Positions 8,947 through 17,123 of a stretch of DNA of 64,000 nucleotides are shown in pieces. Both the position numbers and the translations under genes were made by a program. The notes beneath the pieces are model-generated. The model saw only the letters and a program-made list of their open reading frames with translations. It was not told where the DNA came from and did not search any database. The stretch is taken from assembly GCF_000948975.2 (NCBI RefSeq), contig NZ_CP059735.1:3348001-3412000 (forward strand), in the 5' to 3' direction. Source of the DNA: Thalassomonas actiniarum. GTDB taxonomy: Bacteria; Pseudomonadota; Gammaproteobacteria; Enterobacterales; Alteromonadaceae. Within the stretch, counting starts at the first letter, position 1, and each line of letters begins with the position of its first letter.

Positions 8947-9360
8947 TTAGTTGACAGCACTCGGCTGCTCTTTTTCTGGTGCATTTATTTGCTGCTGGCT
9001 CTTTTCTTCCTGGCTCTTTTCTTCCTGGTAATGCGCTAACATCGCCTGAGCCCGGGAGCTTTCGTTGACCGCGTGTAAAACCTGGCTATAAAGCAAATAA
9101 TATTGTGGCCACTTAGCCGGCTCGAATGCCGGGTTGTTGGCAAGCTTGGCCAGATAGGCCTGGGCAAGGTCAAAACGTTTTGCCCGGGTGCTGGCATAAC
9201 AGAGCATTTTTAACACCTGGGTATCATTTACCAGCAACCCGTGCAGGGCCTGCAATAACACTAAGGCCGAGTCGTACTTGCCATACTGCAAATACAGGTA
9301 GCTTTGCTTACACAACCATCCGTAGCAAATGGAATCGGTACTAAAGAGTTTCATCATCAC
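8947..9360 (-). CDS. sctY: YscY-like TPR chaperone SctY
   Basis: A 137-residue protein with TPR-like helical pairs over about residues 10-110 (SYLYLQYGKYDSALVLLQAL is a typical repeat) and a charged tail containing a duplicated EEKSQ. Yersinia YscY (114 residues) is the chaperone of YscX and both bind the export gate YscV; the gene order X-Y-V is retained here. It starts 8 nt from the end of sctX. The tail (about 20 residues) is longer than in YscY. Position and TPR pattern support the call; sequence similarity alone would be weak. Confidence 0.75.
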   Translation of the reverse strand: MMMKLFSTDSICYGWLCKQSYLYLQYGKYDSALVLLQALHGLLVNDTQVLKMLCYASTRAKRFDLAQAYLAKLANNPAFEPAKWPQYYLLYSQVLHAVNESSRAQAMLAHYQEEKSQEEKSQQQINAPEKEQPSAVN

Positions 9361-9368
9361 CTTCCTTT

Positions 9369-9758
9369 TTATACTTTTACCAACAGCAAGCGGTAGCTCA
9401 TTAATAACCGGCTGTTGGTAATGTTTTCTTCCACCAGCTCAGTGGCAGACTCCAGCATTTGTTTATCCAGCAAAGAGCCGCTTTGCTGCTGGTCTTTAAA
9501 TAGCGCCAGGGTTTCTTCCATGGCGCGCATATGCCCCGCCGGGCTGTCTAACTCACTGCTGGCCGTACTTGGTTTTAACGAGGCAAGCAGTTCATGGTCA
9601 AGGTTACTCAGGCCAAAAACATCTTCCAGGTGAACCTTAGGAATTTCCCCCAGGCCGTTTAAGCCTTTATCCCGGGGAAATAAATCCATTTCCTGGTCGG
9701 CATGAAAGCGTTCAACGCTGGCCAGACCGACATCTAAAGAGAATAAATCCGCTTTCAT
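9369..9758 (-). CDS. sctX: YscX-like T3SS protein SctX
   Basis: A 129-residue protein, close to YscX (122). YscX is an early exported component found only in the Ysc family and needed for export of the needle and inner-rod subunits. The visible chain has a polar N-terminal half and a helical C-terminal half (about 70-129) ending SYRLLLVKV, the part that binds YscY and YscV in Yersinia. Located between the SycN-like gene and sctY, the same as in Yersinia, Vibrio T3SS1, Aeromonas and Pseudomonas. Its presence places this system in the Ysc family. Confidence 0.8.
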   Translation of the reverse strand: MKADLFSLDVGLASVERFHADQEMDLFPRDKGLNGLGEIPKVHLEDVFGLSNLDHELLASLKPSTASSELDSPAGHMRAMEETLALFKDQQQSGSLLDKQMLESATELVEENITNSRLLMSYRLLLVKV

Positions 9759-9810
9759 CCCTTGCTCCCTCTGCCGCTGTTATTGTGGCAATTAATGGCT
9801 GCCGACATGG

Positions 9811-10206
9811 TTACGCGATATCCAGCTTGTCATGCATCGACAATAAGATATCTACCGCCGGATTAATCACTTCAAGAAAATCGCCGCCGATGGACAACAG
9901 GCAGGAAAAAGCCAGCTGTTCATTTCTTCCCAGGCCAACACAAATGGGCACAGGCAAAAACTCCCGGTAATGGCACAGGGCCATGGCAGGCTTTACCACC
10001 TCAGCTAACTGATAAGCGGCAACTTCCTTGATCACACTAATCAACAAACCGCGCTCAAGCACCTCAAAAATCAGCCGCTTGTTGCCGCTGACGTCAAGTT
10101 CAATCACCTCGCCACGAAATGCCGAAACATCTTCAAAACCCAGGGTTTGCAGATATTGCTCAAGCATGGACCAGGTCAGGTTTTTGTCCGTTGAAAATTC
10201 AGTCAC
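9811..10206 (-). CDS. sycN: SycN-like T3SS chaperone (CesT fold)
   Basis: A 131-residue acidic protein with the small class I chaperone fold (helix-strand-strand-strand-helix-strand-strand-helix). In Yersinia SycN (123 residues) forms a heterodimer with YscB and binds the N-terminal region of YopN. Here it starts 3 nt after the gatekeeper gene sctW and precedes sctX, the exact Yersinia position, and a YscB-like protein is encoded at 4054-4485. Partner choice is inferred from this arrangement. Confidence 0.75.
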   Translation of the reverse strand: MTEFSTDKNLTWSMLEQYLQTLGFEDVSAFRGEVIELDVSGNKRLIFEVLERGLLISVIKEVAAYQLAEVVKPAMALCHYREFLPVPICVGLGRNEQLAFSCLLSIGGDFLEVINPAVDILLSMHDKLDIA

Positions 10207-10208
10207 GG

Positions 10209-11333
10209 TTATTCTTCCTCTTTATCAACAAGTTCATGGACATATGACATCGCCGTTTCCAGTAACGCGTTACGGGTGTTGTCATCGGCAAATACCGTCG
10301 GCGGCAGTTTGGCAAAGATGGCGCTGATCCTGTGACCAAAATATATTTCCGTTGCCAACTGCTTGATATCCATGTCCTGGGCCAGGGAAGATAAATCCCG
10401 CTGCGATACCCATTTGGCCTCCGTAAGTTTAAGCATGCCGCCCATCAGTTCCTGGCCAATTTTTGCCTGGGCCTCGCCATAATCACTTTGCAGCCGTCTG
10501 ACCAGGCCGTTACTCATATCAAGCAAGGTCTTCAGGGTAAAAATGTCTTTAATATCGCCAATAATGGCTTCAAGGCGTTCTTTGGCTACTGAAGAGTTTT
10601 GTGCCGACAAGTCGGCCCCCAATGCCTGGCGTAAAAAGTCCAGCGCCATCGGGAATTTTTCTTCGCCATGTTCTTCAATAATTTTGCTAAAAGTACTGGC
10701 CACCCCGCCGTAGTCCAGTACCGTATCCTGGTAGCCGCTGACCAGTTCGCGGGAGGACGCCAGCGACGGCCCGGCGCCGTCTTTGCCGTTAAATTGCGCT
10801 GCGGTATCGACCACATTAAAACCGGCGCGGATGTGCTCGCCGTGCTTTTCCGTTAACGCCTGTTGCAGGGCCAATGCCTGGTTTTCCAAGGCCTTATTAC
10901 CGGTTTTAGCGGCATTTTGTTTGATCACTTCCAGCGCGCTATATTGTTCGCTGTGATCTGAGCTAAAGCCGGATAACCAGTCTCTTAACCCTTGTGCGCT
11001 GGTGTGCTTATCCATGTCCTGCAGGTAATTTTTTAATTTTTCCTGCTTTTCAACATCGGCAACATTTTTCAGGTAGTTCTCGGCTCTTTCCATCGCCTCT
11101 GTTTTCCTGACTTCATGCAGGGCACTGCGCTTATCCAGGGATTTCTCCTTTGCTTTTTCGGAGAATGCCGAGCCGATTTCTTCGGCAATATCAGCAATAG
11201 AGGCAGCGGCCGACTTGATCTGTAAGTTCATGCCCTGATGACTGATTTTGGCCCCGCCGCCTTGGGCATGGGCTGCATGACTAGCATGGTTTTGCAGATT
11301 CTGCGACTGAATGCTTTGTAATTGTGAATCCAT
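10209..11333 (-). CDS. sctW: T3SS gatekeeper SctW (YopN-TyeA fusion)
   Basis: 374 residues from the ATG at 11333 (a TTG one codon earlier is less likely; GGATGAG precedes). The N-terminal 70 residues are polar and disordered, as expected for a secretion signal and chaperone-binding part; about 75-270 is the helical YopN/HrpJ domain; about 280-374 corresponds to TyeA. Yersinia has two genes, yopN (293) and tyeA (92), whose total matches this single chain, so the two are fused here, as in InvE and MxiC. The protein plugs the export gate until host contact. It is the first gene of its operon, with the shared promoter motif about 116 nt upstream. Confidence 0.88.
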   Translation of the reverse strand: MDSQLQSIQSQNLQNHASHAAHAQGGGAKISHQGMNLQIKSAAASIADIAEEIGSAFSEKAKEKSLDKRSALHEVRKTEAMERAENYLKNVADVEKQEKLKNYLQDMDKHTSAQGLRDWLSGFSSDHSEQYSALEVIKQNAAKTGNKALENQALALQQALTEKHGEHIRAGFNVVDTAAQFNGKDGAGPSLASSRELVSGYQDTVLDYGGVASTFSKIIEEHGEEKFPMALDFLRQALGADLSAQNSSVAKERLEAIIGDIKDIFTLKTLLDMSNGLVRRLQSDYGEAQAKIGQELMGGMLKLTEAKWVSQRDLSSLAQDMDIKQLATEIYFGHRISAIFAKLPPTVFADDNTRNALLETAMSYVHELVDKEEE

Positions 11334-11449
11334 CAAATCTCATCCGTTAAAGTTAAGATCAGCGTGAAACGGGATAGGTTTTTGTTAGCACTCTTTTTTG
11401 CTTACTTTTAAGGCGCCGTTTCCGCGTTTTTTGTTCTTGCCTAACCTGA

Positions 11450-11472
11450 GGAACCGATAAATTAAAAAAGTT
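11450..11472 (-). promoter_or_regulatory. T3SS promoter motif upstream of sctW operon
   Basis: Minus strand: ACAACTTTT (core 11472-11466), 11 nt, then GTTCC (11454-11450) inside CGGTTCCTCAGG. This is the most divergent of the four copies (GTTCC instead of GTTAC), but the -35-like half is identical to that of sctN over AACTTTTTT. About 116 nt to the sctW start. Confidence 0.5.
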
Positions 11473-11563
11473 GTGATTTATTTCCTTTTAGGTAAATATT
11501 TATCAGAGCATTTAAGTAAACAGCTTGTTACAATGCGCACTTTTAAAGCTTCGAGAACAGGAA

Positions 11564-11581
11564 AACCGGGAGGCCCCGGTT
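11564..11581 (+). promoter_or_regulatory. Leader hairpin before the propeller gene
   Basis: AACCGGG / CCCGGTT with a 4-nt loop, a perfect 7-bp stem ending 28 nt before the start codon at 11610 and just upstream of the AAGGAC ribosome site. It could affect translation or be a leftover terminator from an upstream unit. The structure is seen; the role is unknown. Confidence 0.35.
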
Positions 11582-11609
11582 ATTTTGATTAAGATAAAGG
11601 ACTAACATT

Positions 11610-12911
11610 ATGAATTTCAGTGTGTTTATAGTTGGCTGTTTAGCTTTGTATTACTTACTCGATAACCTAGCCCTGGCCGGCATTCCAGAACACACCCCAA
11701 GTGTTAAGGGTTTCAGGTGGTGGAGTAGCCCGCTTGAATATGCCGGCAGACTCTATTTTACCGTCGATAACTACAATACCAGCAACCGCAGAAGCGTACT
11801 TTATTATTATGACGACAATGCCAATGAACTGGTGAAGGTAAATCCCACCTCAAATGACGGCCAGCTGCAAAATGTCTCCAAGCCGGTAAAATTTGCCGGC
11901 AGGCTGTTTTTTTGGGCAAAAGTTAAAAATGATCTCGGTTACTGGCACAGAACCCTGTATTCATACGATGCCCTGAGTGATTCGCTGCTGGCCCACGATA
12001 TCGAATTAGCCAACGAAGATGAAATAGCCAGTATCAGCGATTTTAAAGTCTATGATCATAAGCTGTTCTTTGGGGCAAAGCTCAACGGCAGCGATCGCAA
12101 ATTATGGTCTTATGATCCCTTTAACCGGGAGCTGACGGCTATCACACCACTACCGGCAGAGGTCGCTAAGGGCCGGCTTGATTTTGATGAAAGTTACAAC
12201 AATACCTTAAGTTTTACCTTTCTCGACTTTGACGGCTACCGCAGCCACCATTACCTCTATGATCGTAAGAACAATACCGTCAGCGGCCGGGAAGTCCCCT
12301 ATTCCATTAACAGCGAAACCTTAAGCGCACAAAGCTCACAAGTGAGCTATATGGGGGAGATATACGGCAGCTGCCAGAACCCGGAGAATGGCGGTTACGA
12401 TCAGGAGCTTTGTCTGCAGGATAAAAATGGCAAAATCAGTATGCTGGCAGATTTAGATCCCACCAGCCAGGGCTCGTCCGTACCCGGACAGTTCGTACAT
12501 TATGCCGATGGCCTTTATTTTACCGCCAACCACACAGACTTTGGCCGCGGTTTATATAAATATGATGTTGTGACCAATAGCGCCAGTATCGTGCCCGGTT
12601 TTAAAGGAAAAACCTCAGACAGCTATTCCGGCAACCTGCTCACCGAGTATAACGGCAAGTTATATTTCACTCTGTATCATTATGATAGCGCTGATAAGAA
12701 AAGTAGTTCCTATTTATGGAGTTATGATGTTAAAACTGCGCAGTATCAGGAAATTGGCGGTTTTGCGGTAGACAATACCGCGGCTTTATTCCTCAGTGAG
12801 CATAATGACAAGTTATATGTCGGCCTGTCTTCGCGGGCAATTTATGTTTACGACAGCAAAACCGGGGTGCTATCTCCCTGGCAGCCCCGGATGCGACAAG
12901 AAGTGAAATAA
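11610..12911 (+). CDS. Secreted beta-propeller-like protein, unknown function
   Basis: 433 residues; I do not recognise a named family. The N terminus (about 1-24) is a signal peptide or membrane anchor. The rest is a repeat protein: at least six units of roughly 45-65 residues share the pattern YxxxLYFx...LYxYDxxx (for example EYAGRLYFTVDN, VYDHKLFFGAKL, HYADGLYFTANH, EYNGKLYFTLYH, EHNDKLYVGLSS). This is typical of beta-propeller blades and resembles the ELWxxDGT-type repeats of extracellular bacterial proteins. A ribosome site AAGGAC precedes the ATG and a strong terminator follows. It sits alone in the divergent sctW-sctN region, where Ysc systems have no such gene, so it looks like an insertion. 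Confidence 0.8.
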   Translation: MNFSVFIVGCLALYYLLDNLALAGIPEHTPSVKGFRWWSSPLEYAGRLYFTVDNYNTSNRRSVLYYYDDNANELVKVNPTSNDGQLQNVSKPVKFAGRLFFWAKVKNDLGYWHRTLYSYDALSDSLLAHDIELANEDEIASISDFKVYDHKLFFGAKLNGSDRKLWSYDPFNRELTAITPLPAEVAKGRLDFDESYNNTLSFTFLDFDGYRSHHYLYDRKNNTVSGREVPYSINSETLSAQSSQVSYMGEIYGSCQNPENGGYDQELCLQDKNGKISMLADLDPTSQGSSVPGQFVHYADGLYFTANHTDFGRGLYKYDVVTNSASIVPGFKGKTSDSYSGNLLTEYNGKLYFTLYHYDSADKKSSSYLWSYDVKTAQYQEIGGFAVDNTAALFLSEHNDKLYVGLSSRAIYVYDSKTGVLSPWQPRMRQEVK

Positions 12912-12923
12912 CAGCGCTGCAAT

Positions 12924-12957
12924 AAAAAAGATCGCTTTGCCGGTAAGCGATCTTTTT
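12924..12957 (+). terminator. Terminator after the propeller gene
   Basis: AAAGATCGCTT / AAGCGATCTTT stem with a 7-nt loop and a T-run, 12 nt after the stop codon. It separates this gene from the sctN promoter. Confidence 0.85.
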
Positions 12958-12980
12958 CCTTTGAAACTTTCTTTCTCTAC

Positions 12981-13003
12981 AACTTTTTTCCCCGCCCGGT
13001 TAC
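12981..13003 (+). promoter_or_regulatory. T3SS promoter motif upstream of sctN
   Basis: AACTTTT (12981-12987), 11 nt, GTTAC (12999-13003) in CCGGTTACCTAC. It has the same spacing and flanks as the copy before sctP. It lies immediately after the upstream gene's terminator and 67 nt before the sctN start, a natural promoter position. Confidence 0.6.
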
Positions 13004-13070
13004 CTACCTGTTACTCAAGCAAAACAACGAAAACCCGCAGCGCATGCAGGCAAAGCAACCAGGACGTGTT

Positions 13071-14432
13071 ATGACGACAACATCAGCTTCGGCTATTCCC
13101 CTACAAAAGCCGACCCATGAGCTTAACCAGCTCACCGAAAACTTAGCAAAAAAACTGCAGCAAGCACCGATCCTTGAGATACGGGGCCGGGTTACCCAGG
13201 TATTGGGCACCATCATTAAAGCCGCGGTTCCCGGGGTTAAACTGGGAGAACTTTGCCGGTTGAAAGCGCCGGATCATCCGGATGAACTGATGGCGGAAGT
13301 GGTCGGTTTCTCACAAAAAGAAGCCCTGCTCACCCCCATAGGTGAAATGCAGGGCATCTCCACTTCAACCCTGGTTTATCCCACGGGAAAAAGCCACCAG
13401 GTGCCTGTGGGGCCGGGATTATTAGGTCGGGTGCTCGATGGTATGGGCAACCCGCTCGATACCGAGGATAAAGGCGAGCTCGAAGTGGACTGCTATTACC
13501 CTGTATATGCCGATGCCCCGGATCCTTTTCGCCGGAAAATTATCGATAAGCCGCTGCCGCTTGGGGTCAAGGCCCTTGATGGTCTGCTCACCTGCGGCGA
13601 AGGACAGCGTCAGGGCATTTTTGCCGCCGCCGGTGGCGGTAAAAGTACCTTACTGGGCATGCTGGTAAAAGGCGCCCAGGTGGATGTGATAGTGATCGCT
13701 CTGATCGGCGAACGTGGCCGGGAAGTCAGGGAGTTTATCGAACATGAGCTTGACCCCGAATCGCAAAAAAAAGCGATACTGGTGGTGGCCACCTCGGACA
13801 GATCCTCAATGGAGCGCGCCAAAGCCGCCTATGTTGCCACCGCCATTGCCGAGTATTTTCGCGATAAGGGACAAAAAGTATTGTTGCTGATGGACTCGGT
13901 CACCCGTTTTGCCCGTGCCTTGAGGGAAATCGGCCTGGCCGCCGGTGAGCCGCCGACACGCCGGGGTTATCCGCCGTCGGTCTTTGCCACCCTGCCGCGG
14001 TTAATGGAGCGTACCGGTAATAACCATATAGGTTCGATCACCGCCCTTTATACCGTGCTGGTGGAAGGTGATGATATGACAGAGCCGGTGGCGGATGAAA
14101 CCCGCTCGATTCTCGACGGACATATTATCCTGTCGCGCGATCTCGCCGCCGCCGGCCATTACCCCGCCATTGATGTTCTGGCCAGCGCCAGCCGGGTCAT
14201 GAACGCCATCACCACACCTGAGCATGCCAAGGCAGCGGTGAAAATGCGCTCTTTATTGTCCAGCTATAAAGACAATGAATTGCTGATCAAAATCGGCGAA
14301 TACAAAACCGGCAGTGATAAAACCACAGATGAGGCTATTGGCAAAATTGATGCTATCAATGCATTTTTACGGCAAGGGGTCAATGAGCAGTTTGCCTTTG
14401 AGTCAACCATACAGCAACTGACCGGCAGATAA
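13071..14432 (+). CDS. sctN: T3SS ATPase SctN (YscN/FliI family)
   Basis: 453 residues from ATG 13071, chosen because AGGA lies 6 nt upstream; an in-frame ATG at 13044 has no such site. It is the hexameric ATPase at the base of the injectisome that strips chaperones and unfolds substrates. An N-terminal beta-barrel (about 35-105) is followed by the RecA-like core with Walker A GGGKST (about 188-193), the catalytic Glu in [10 protein letters not shown], Walker B LLLMDS and the C-terminal helical domain. Near-universal family length (about 440). It forms a two-gene unit with sctO; in Yersinia the same operon continues into yscP, which here is 6.7 kb away. Confidence 0.96.
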   Translation: MTTTSASAIPLQKPTHELNQLTENLAKKLQQAPILEIRGRVTQVLGTIIKAAVPGVKLGELCRLKAPDHPDELMAEVVGFSQKEALLTPIGEMQGISTSTLVYPTGKSHQVPVGPGLLGRVLDGMGNPLDTEDKGELEVDCYYPVYADAPDPFRRKIIDKPLPLGVKALDGLLTCGEGQRQGIFAAAGGGKSTLLGMLVKGAQVDVIVIALIGERGREVREFIEHELDPESQKKAILVVATSDRSSMERAKAAYVATAIAEYFRDKGQKVLLLMDSVTRFARALREIGLAAGEPPTRRGYPPSVFATLPRLMERTGNNHIGSITALYTVLVEGDDMTEPVADETRSILDGHIILSRDLAAAGHYPAIDVLASASRVMNAITTPEHAKAAVKMRSLLSSYKDNELLIKIGEYKTGSDKTTDEAIGKIDAINAFLRQGVNEQFAFESTIQQLTGR

Positions 14433-14472
14433 GTGCAAATGACCTTTGCTGCCAAGGGAAAAGTTAAACCCT

Positions 14473-14943
14473 ATGATAGATAAGCTACAGCAAATCAAAA
14501 TTATTCATGAGCAAAAAGCTTCCACTGAGCTGGCTAAGGCTAAACAGCAAAAACTCGATGCCGAGCAGCACCTTAGTCGCTGCCGCACTGAGCTTGAGCA
14601 ATATATGCTCTGGCAGCAAGAGGAAATCAAACGGCGCTATCAGGAAATTATCGGCAGGGAGATGAAAATGGATGAGCTCAGTGATTTTAACCATGAAATT
14701 TCCGGTTATAAAATCAAACAGGTCAAACTTGAACAGGACATCGAACAGGCACAACAAGCGCTGGAGCAACAAATCCAGGCCTTGCAGCATGCAGAAAGCG
14801 CCTATGCCTATGCCCAAAAACAGTGCCAGAAATATGCCGAGCTGAGCCGGGTAGAGTCGGCAAAACAGCAAAAACTGGCGAATTTACTCGAAGATCAGGC
14901 GCTGGACGATTTTAAGGTCCGGGCGCCGGTGGCCATAGGTTAA
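14473..14943 (+). CDS. sctO: T3SS stalk protein SctO (YscO/FliJ-like)
   Basis: 156 residues from ATG 14473 (an upstream in-frame TTG at 14446 is possible but would consume the AGGGAA ribosome site). The chain is almost entirely a charged, Gln/Lys/Glu-rich coiled coil, as in YscO (154 residues) and FliJ, which insert into the ATPase ring and contact the export gate. It directly follows sctN. Its stop codon is inside a 10-bp inverted repeat shared with the convergent chemoreceptor gene. Confidence 0.85.
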   Translation: MIDKLQQIKIIHEQKASTELAKAKQQKLDAEQHLSRCRTELEQYMLWQQEEIKRRYQEIIGREMKMDELSDFNHEISGYKIKQVKLEQDIEQAQQALEQQIQALQHAESAYAYAQKQCQKYAELSRVESAKQQKLANLLEDQALDDFKVRAPVAIG

Positions 14944-14969
14944 GGGCAAACCGCAGTAATTGCCCTTAA
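14940..14969. terminator. Bidirectional hairpin between sctO and the chemoreceptor gene
   Basis: TTAAGGGCAA / TTGCCCTTAA, a perfect 10-bp stem with a 10-nt loop, containing the sctO stop codon; a second stem (TAACCTTTG / CAAAGGGTTA) follows. There is no long T-run, but the position between convergent genes fits a terminator. Confidence 0.6.
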
Positions 14970-14989
14970 CCTTTGTTACCAGCAAAGGG

Positions 14990-16693
14990 TTAATCAAGTT
15001 TAAAGCGGCTCACCATAGAAGCCAGGTTGACCGCCAGCTGGTTTAATTCCTCGTTGGCCGAAGCGATATTGGCCGACACATCATCACTGCGCTGAGCATA
15101 GCCGTCAACAGTGACCACATTCTGATTGATGTCTTCCGCTGCCAGGGTTTGCTGCTCTACTGCGGTTGCGATCTGGCTGTTGAGGTCGAAGATATTGGTC
15201 ACCGACTGGGTGATAGAATCAAGGGTATCACCGGTTTGCGAGGCCTGCTCTACGCTGGCGTTTACCGTTGCTATGCCTTTATCCATCACAGATACCGCAC
15301 TGTCGGCCCCCTGGCGCAGTTTTTCTATCATGGTATTGATTTCAACCGTCGACTCCTGCGTTCTGCTGGCCAAACTGCGTACCTCATCCGCCACCACGGC
15401 AAAGCCCCGGCCATGTTCACCAGCCCGTGCCGCTTCTATCGCGGCGTTTAGCGCCAACAAATTAGTTTGTTCTGAAATACCGCGGATCACATCCAACACC
15501 GAGCCTATGCTTTCACTATCCACTTTCAATGACTGGATAACCTTGGCTGCCTGTTCAATTTCTCCTGAAAGGGTATTGGTGATCTCTATGTTTTCTTTAA
15601 ACACTTTCTGGCTGACTAAGGTTTCATCCCGGGCGCTGCCGGCGGATTGATCGGCAGCTGTGGTGTTGGCGGCAACCTCCTGGATAGATGCCGACATTTC
15701 ATTAATAGCTGCTGCGACCATAGAAATCTGGGTCTTCTGGTGCTCCGAGTCTTGTTTTGCCTGTGAAGTAATGGTACTTAATTCGGTTGAAGACTCCGAC
15801 AACTGCTCTGCCGACAGGGCAATTTTTTTAATAAATAACCTATGGTTTTCCAGGAACTGGTTAAAGCCGCCGGCCAGTTGGGAGATTTCATCCTGGCCGC
15901 TGTCGTCAAGCCGCTGAGTCAGATCGCTGCTGCCCTCTGCCAACGCGGTAATACTGGTATCTAATAGTGAGATTTTTTTCGCTATAACCGAGCGATAAAC
16001 AAAATTGATGGCAAGGATAATAATGATCATGGTCGCCAGCAGGATCCACATGATATGACTGCCGGTTGCCTGGCTGCCGGCTACCTGCATACTAATATCG
16101 CTGTTAATTTCCAAAATGCCGCGGACATCGCCAATTTTCCAGCCGGTGCGCGGAGTATCCGGGTGGGAGTTATGACAGGCAACACAGTCCTCGCCGATCA
16201 TGGTATCGGCAATTGCCACCCGCACCAGGTTTTTACCATTTTTTTCGGCTTCAGCAACATAAACACCGCCGGGATTTTTAGTAAGGTAATCCCAGGCCTC
16301 GTTTTGAAAAGGGTCCAGTACCCGGGATTTCCGGTTGGGAAAAGGATAAGCGCTGTATAAATTAACCGTTGTTCCTTCGTTTTTAAGCAAAGCGCTTAAG
16401 TCATGGATCATGGTTGCCGGCAGGGGAAATGTTTTCGGCTCAGCCCTATGATTGATACCGGGTTTCATATCAGAGTTGGCTTTGACTTTAGCAACTATGT
16501 TTTCAACATAATATTTTCGCAACGTTTTATATTGTGTCGCGGTTTGCTTGGAGGCTATGGTCGCTCCTTCAACCGCTCTTTTTTGTATTTCCTGGGGGAT
16601 ATAAAAGCTTAACATTAAGATGGTGATGACAAATAATGAAATAACAGGAATGGCAAGTTTCCAGAATAAACCGCTAAAATTGATGTTTTTCAA
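14990..16693 (-). CDS. Methyl-accepting chemotaxis protein with haem-c sensor domain
   Basis: 567 residues. A membrane helix at about 11-32, a periplasmic Tll0287-like (DUF3365) domain with a CxxCH haem-c motif at 170-174 (CVACH) followed by the family's WKIGDVRG segment, a second helix at about 213-233, HAMP, and a cytoplasmic signalling domain whose hairpin tip contains [20 protein letters not shown]. Such receptors are thought to sense redox state or diatomic gases and signal to CheA/CheW. No pentapeptide for CheR/CheB docking is present at the C terminus. The gene is convergent with sctO and begins the block that splits the T3SS operon; no link to secretion is evident beyond location. Confidence 0.93.
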   Translation of the reverse strand: MKNINFSGLFWKLAIPVISLFVITILMLSFYIPQEIQKRAVEGATIASKQTATQYKTLRKYYVENIVAKVKANSDMKPGINHRAEPKTFPLPATMIHDLSALLKNEGTTVNLYSAYPFPNRKSRVLDPFQNEAWDYLTKNPGGVYVAEAEKNGKNLVRVAIADTMIGEDCVACHNSHPDTPRTGWKIGDVRGILEINSDISMQVAGSQATGSHIMWILLATMIIIILAINFVYRSVIAKKISLLDTSITALAEGSSDLTQRLDDSGQDEISQLAGGFNQFLENHRLFIKKIALSAEQLSESSTELSTITSQAKQDSEHQKTQISMVAAAINEMSASIQEVAANTTAADQSAGSARDETLVSQKVFKENIEITNTLSGEIEQAAKVIQSLKVDSESIGSVLDVIRGISEQTNLLALNAAIEAARAGEHGRGFAVVADEVRSLASRTQESTVEINTMIEKLRQGADSAVSVMDKGIATVNASVEQASQTGDTLDSITQSVTNIFDLNSQIATAVEQQTLAAEDINQNVVTVDGYAQRSDDVSANIASANEELNQLAVNLASMVSRFKLD

Positions 16694-16921
16694 TTTCCTC
16701 TCCCTAGATATTGACCAGCTACTTCAATTAACCTTGTTTTAGGTTTGATTTATTGTTGCAGTAAATTTAAATGTAGTAGTCGCAGGCAAAAAAGTCATAA
16801 ACAAAATAAGAATTTTTGCTAAATCTTCCTGCTGACGATAAAGATGCCAGCAGGCAGAGCAAAGTGAATTCATCTTGAAAATCAAAAATTAATGAAAAAA
16901 TAGAATTCTGCTTTAAACATG

Positions 16922-16969
16922 ACGGCTTCGGGGATAGCCGTAGCGGGAGATACGCCAGGCATACCTGGC
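16922..16969. repeat. Three consecutive hairpins, possible structured RNA or dispersed repeat
   Basis: Perfect stems ACGGCT/AGCCGT (16922-16927 with 16936-16941) and GCCAGG/CCTGGC (16954-16959 with 16964-16969), with a short GCG/CGC stem between them (16943-16955). The GC-rich block contrasts with its AT-rich surroundings. It looks like a REP/BIME-type or MITE-like intergenic element or a small RNA; copy number elsewhere is unknown. Confidence 0.4.
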
Positions 16970-16992
16970 CCGGGCTTTAATGACTCTAACAG

Positions 16993-17033
16993 ATGCTTTT
17001 GTAGGCAATAAACGTATGCTTTTGTCGGCAATA
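16993..17033. repeat. Tandem imperfect 18-bp direct repeat
   Basis: Two copies of ATGCTTTTGTnGGCAATA (16993-17010 and 17016-17033), one mismatch, 23-bp period, just beside the hairpin block. They could be a protein-binding pair or the end of a repeat element. Confidence 0.55.
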
Positions 17034-17123
17034 GATTATTTTTAGAGGTGCAGCACAACGCCCAACCCGGGAGCATTGTTGGTAAAAATGCATTTAATGC
17101 CCCCTATCTTCCTGTCGATATTA

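Larger units (their letters stand above)
16694..17123. other. 430-nt intergenic region with stem-loops and a short repeat
   Basis: Between the starts and ends of two minus-strand genes. The first part is the AT-rich promoter region of the chemoreceptor. The part at 16922-17033 has three consecutive hairpins and a duplicated 18-mer (described separately). The minus-strand reading 17076-16882 is open for 64 codons but follows the hairpins and is not supported as a gene. Confidence 0.6.

Noticed and set aside
16882-17076. 64-codon minus-strand open frame over the hairpin cluster
   Set aside because: Its sequence is dictated by the hairpins and the 18-mer repeats; a non-coding element explains it better.
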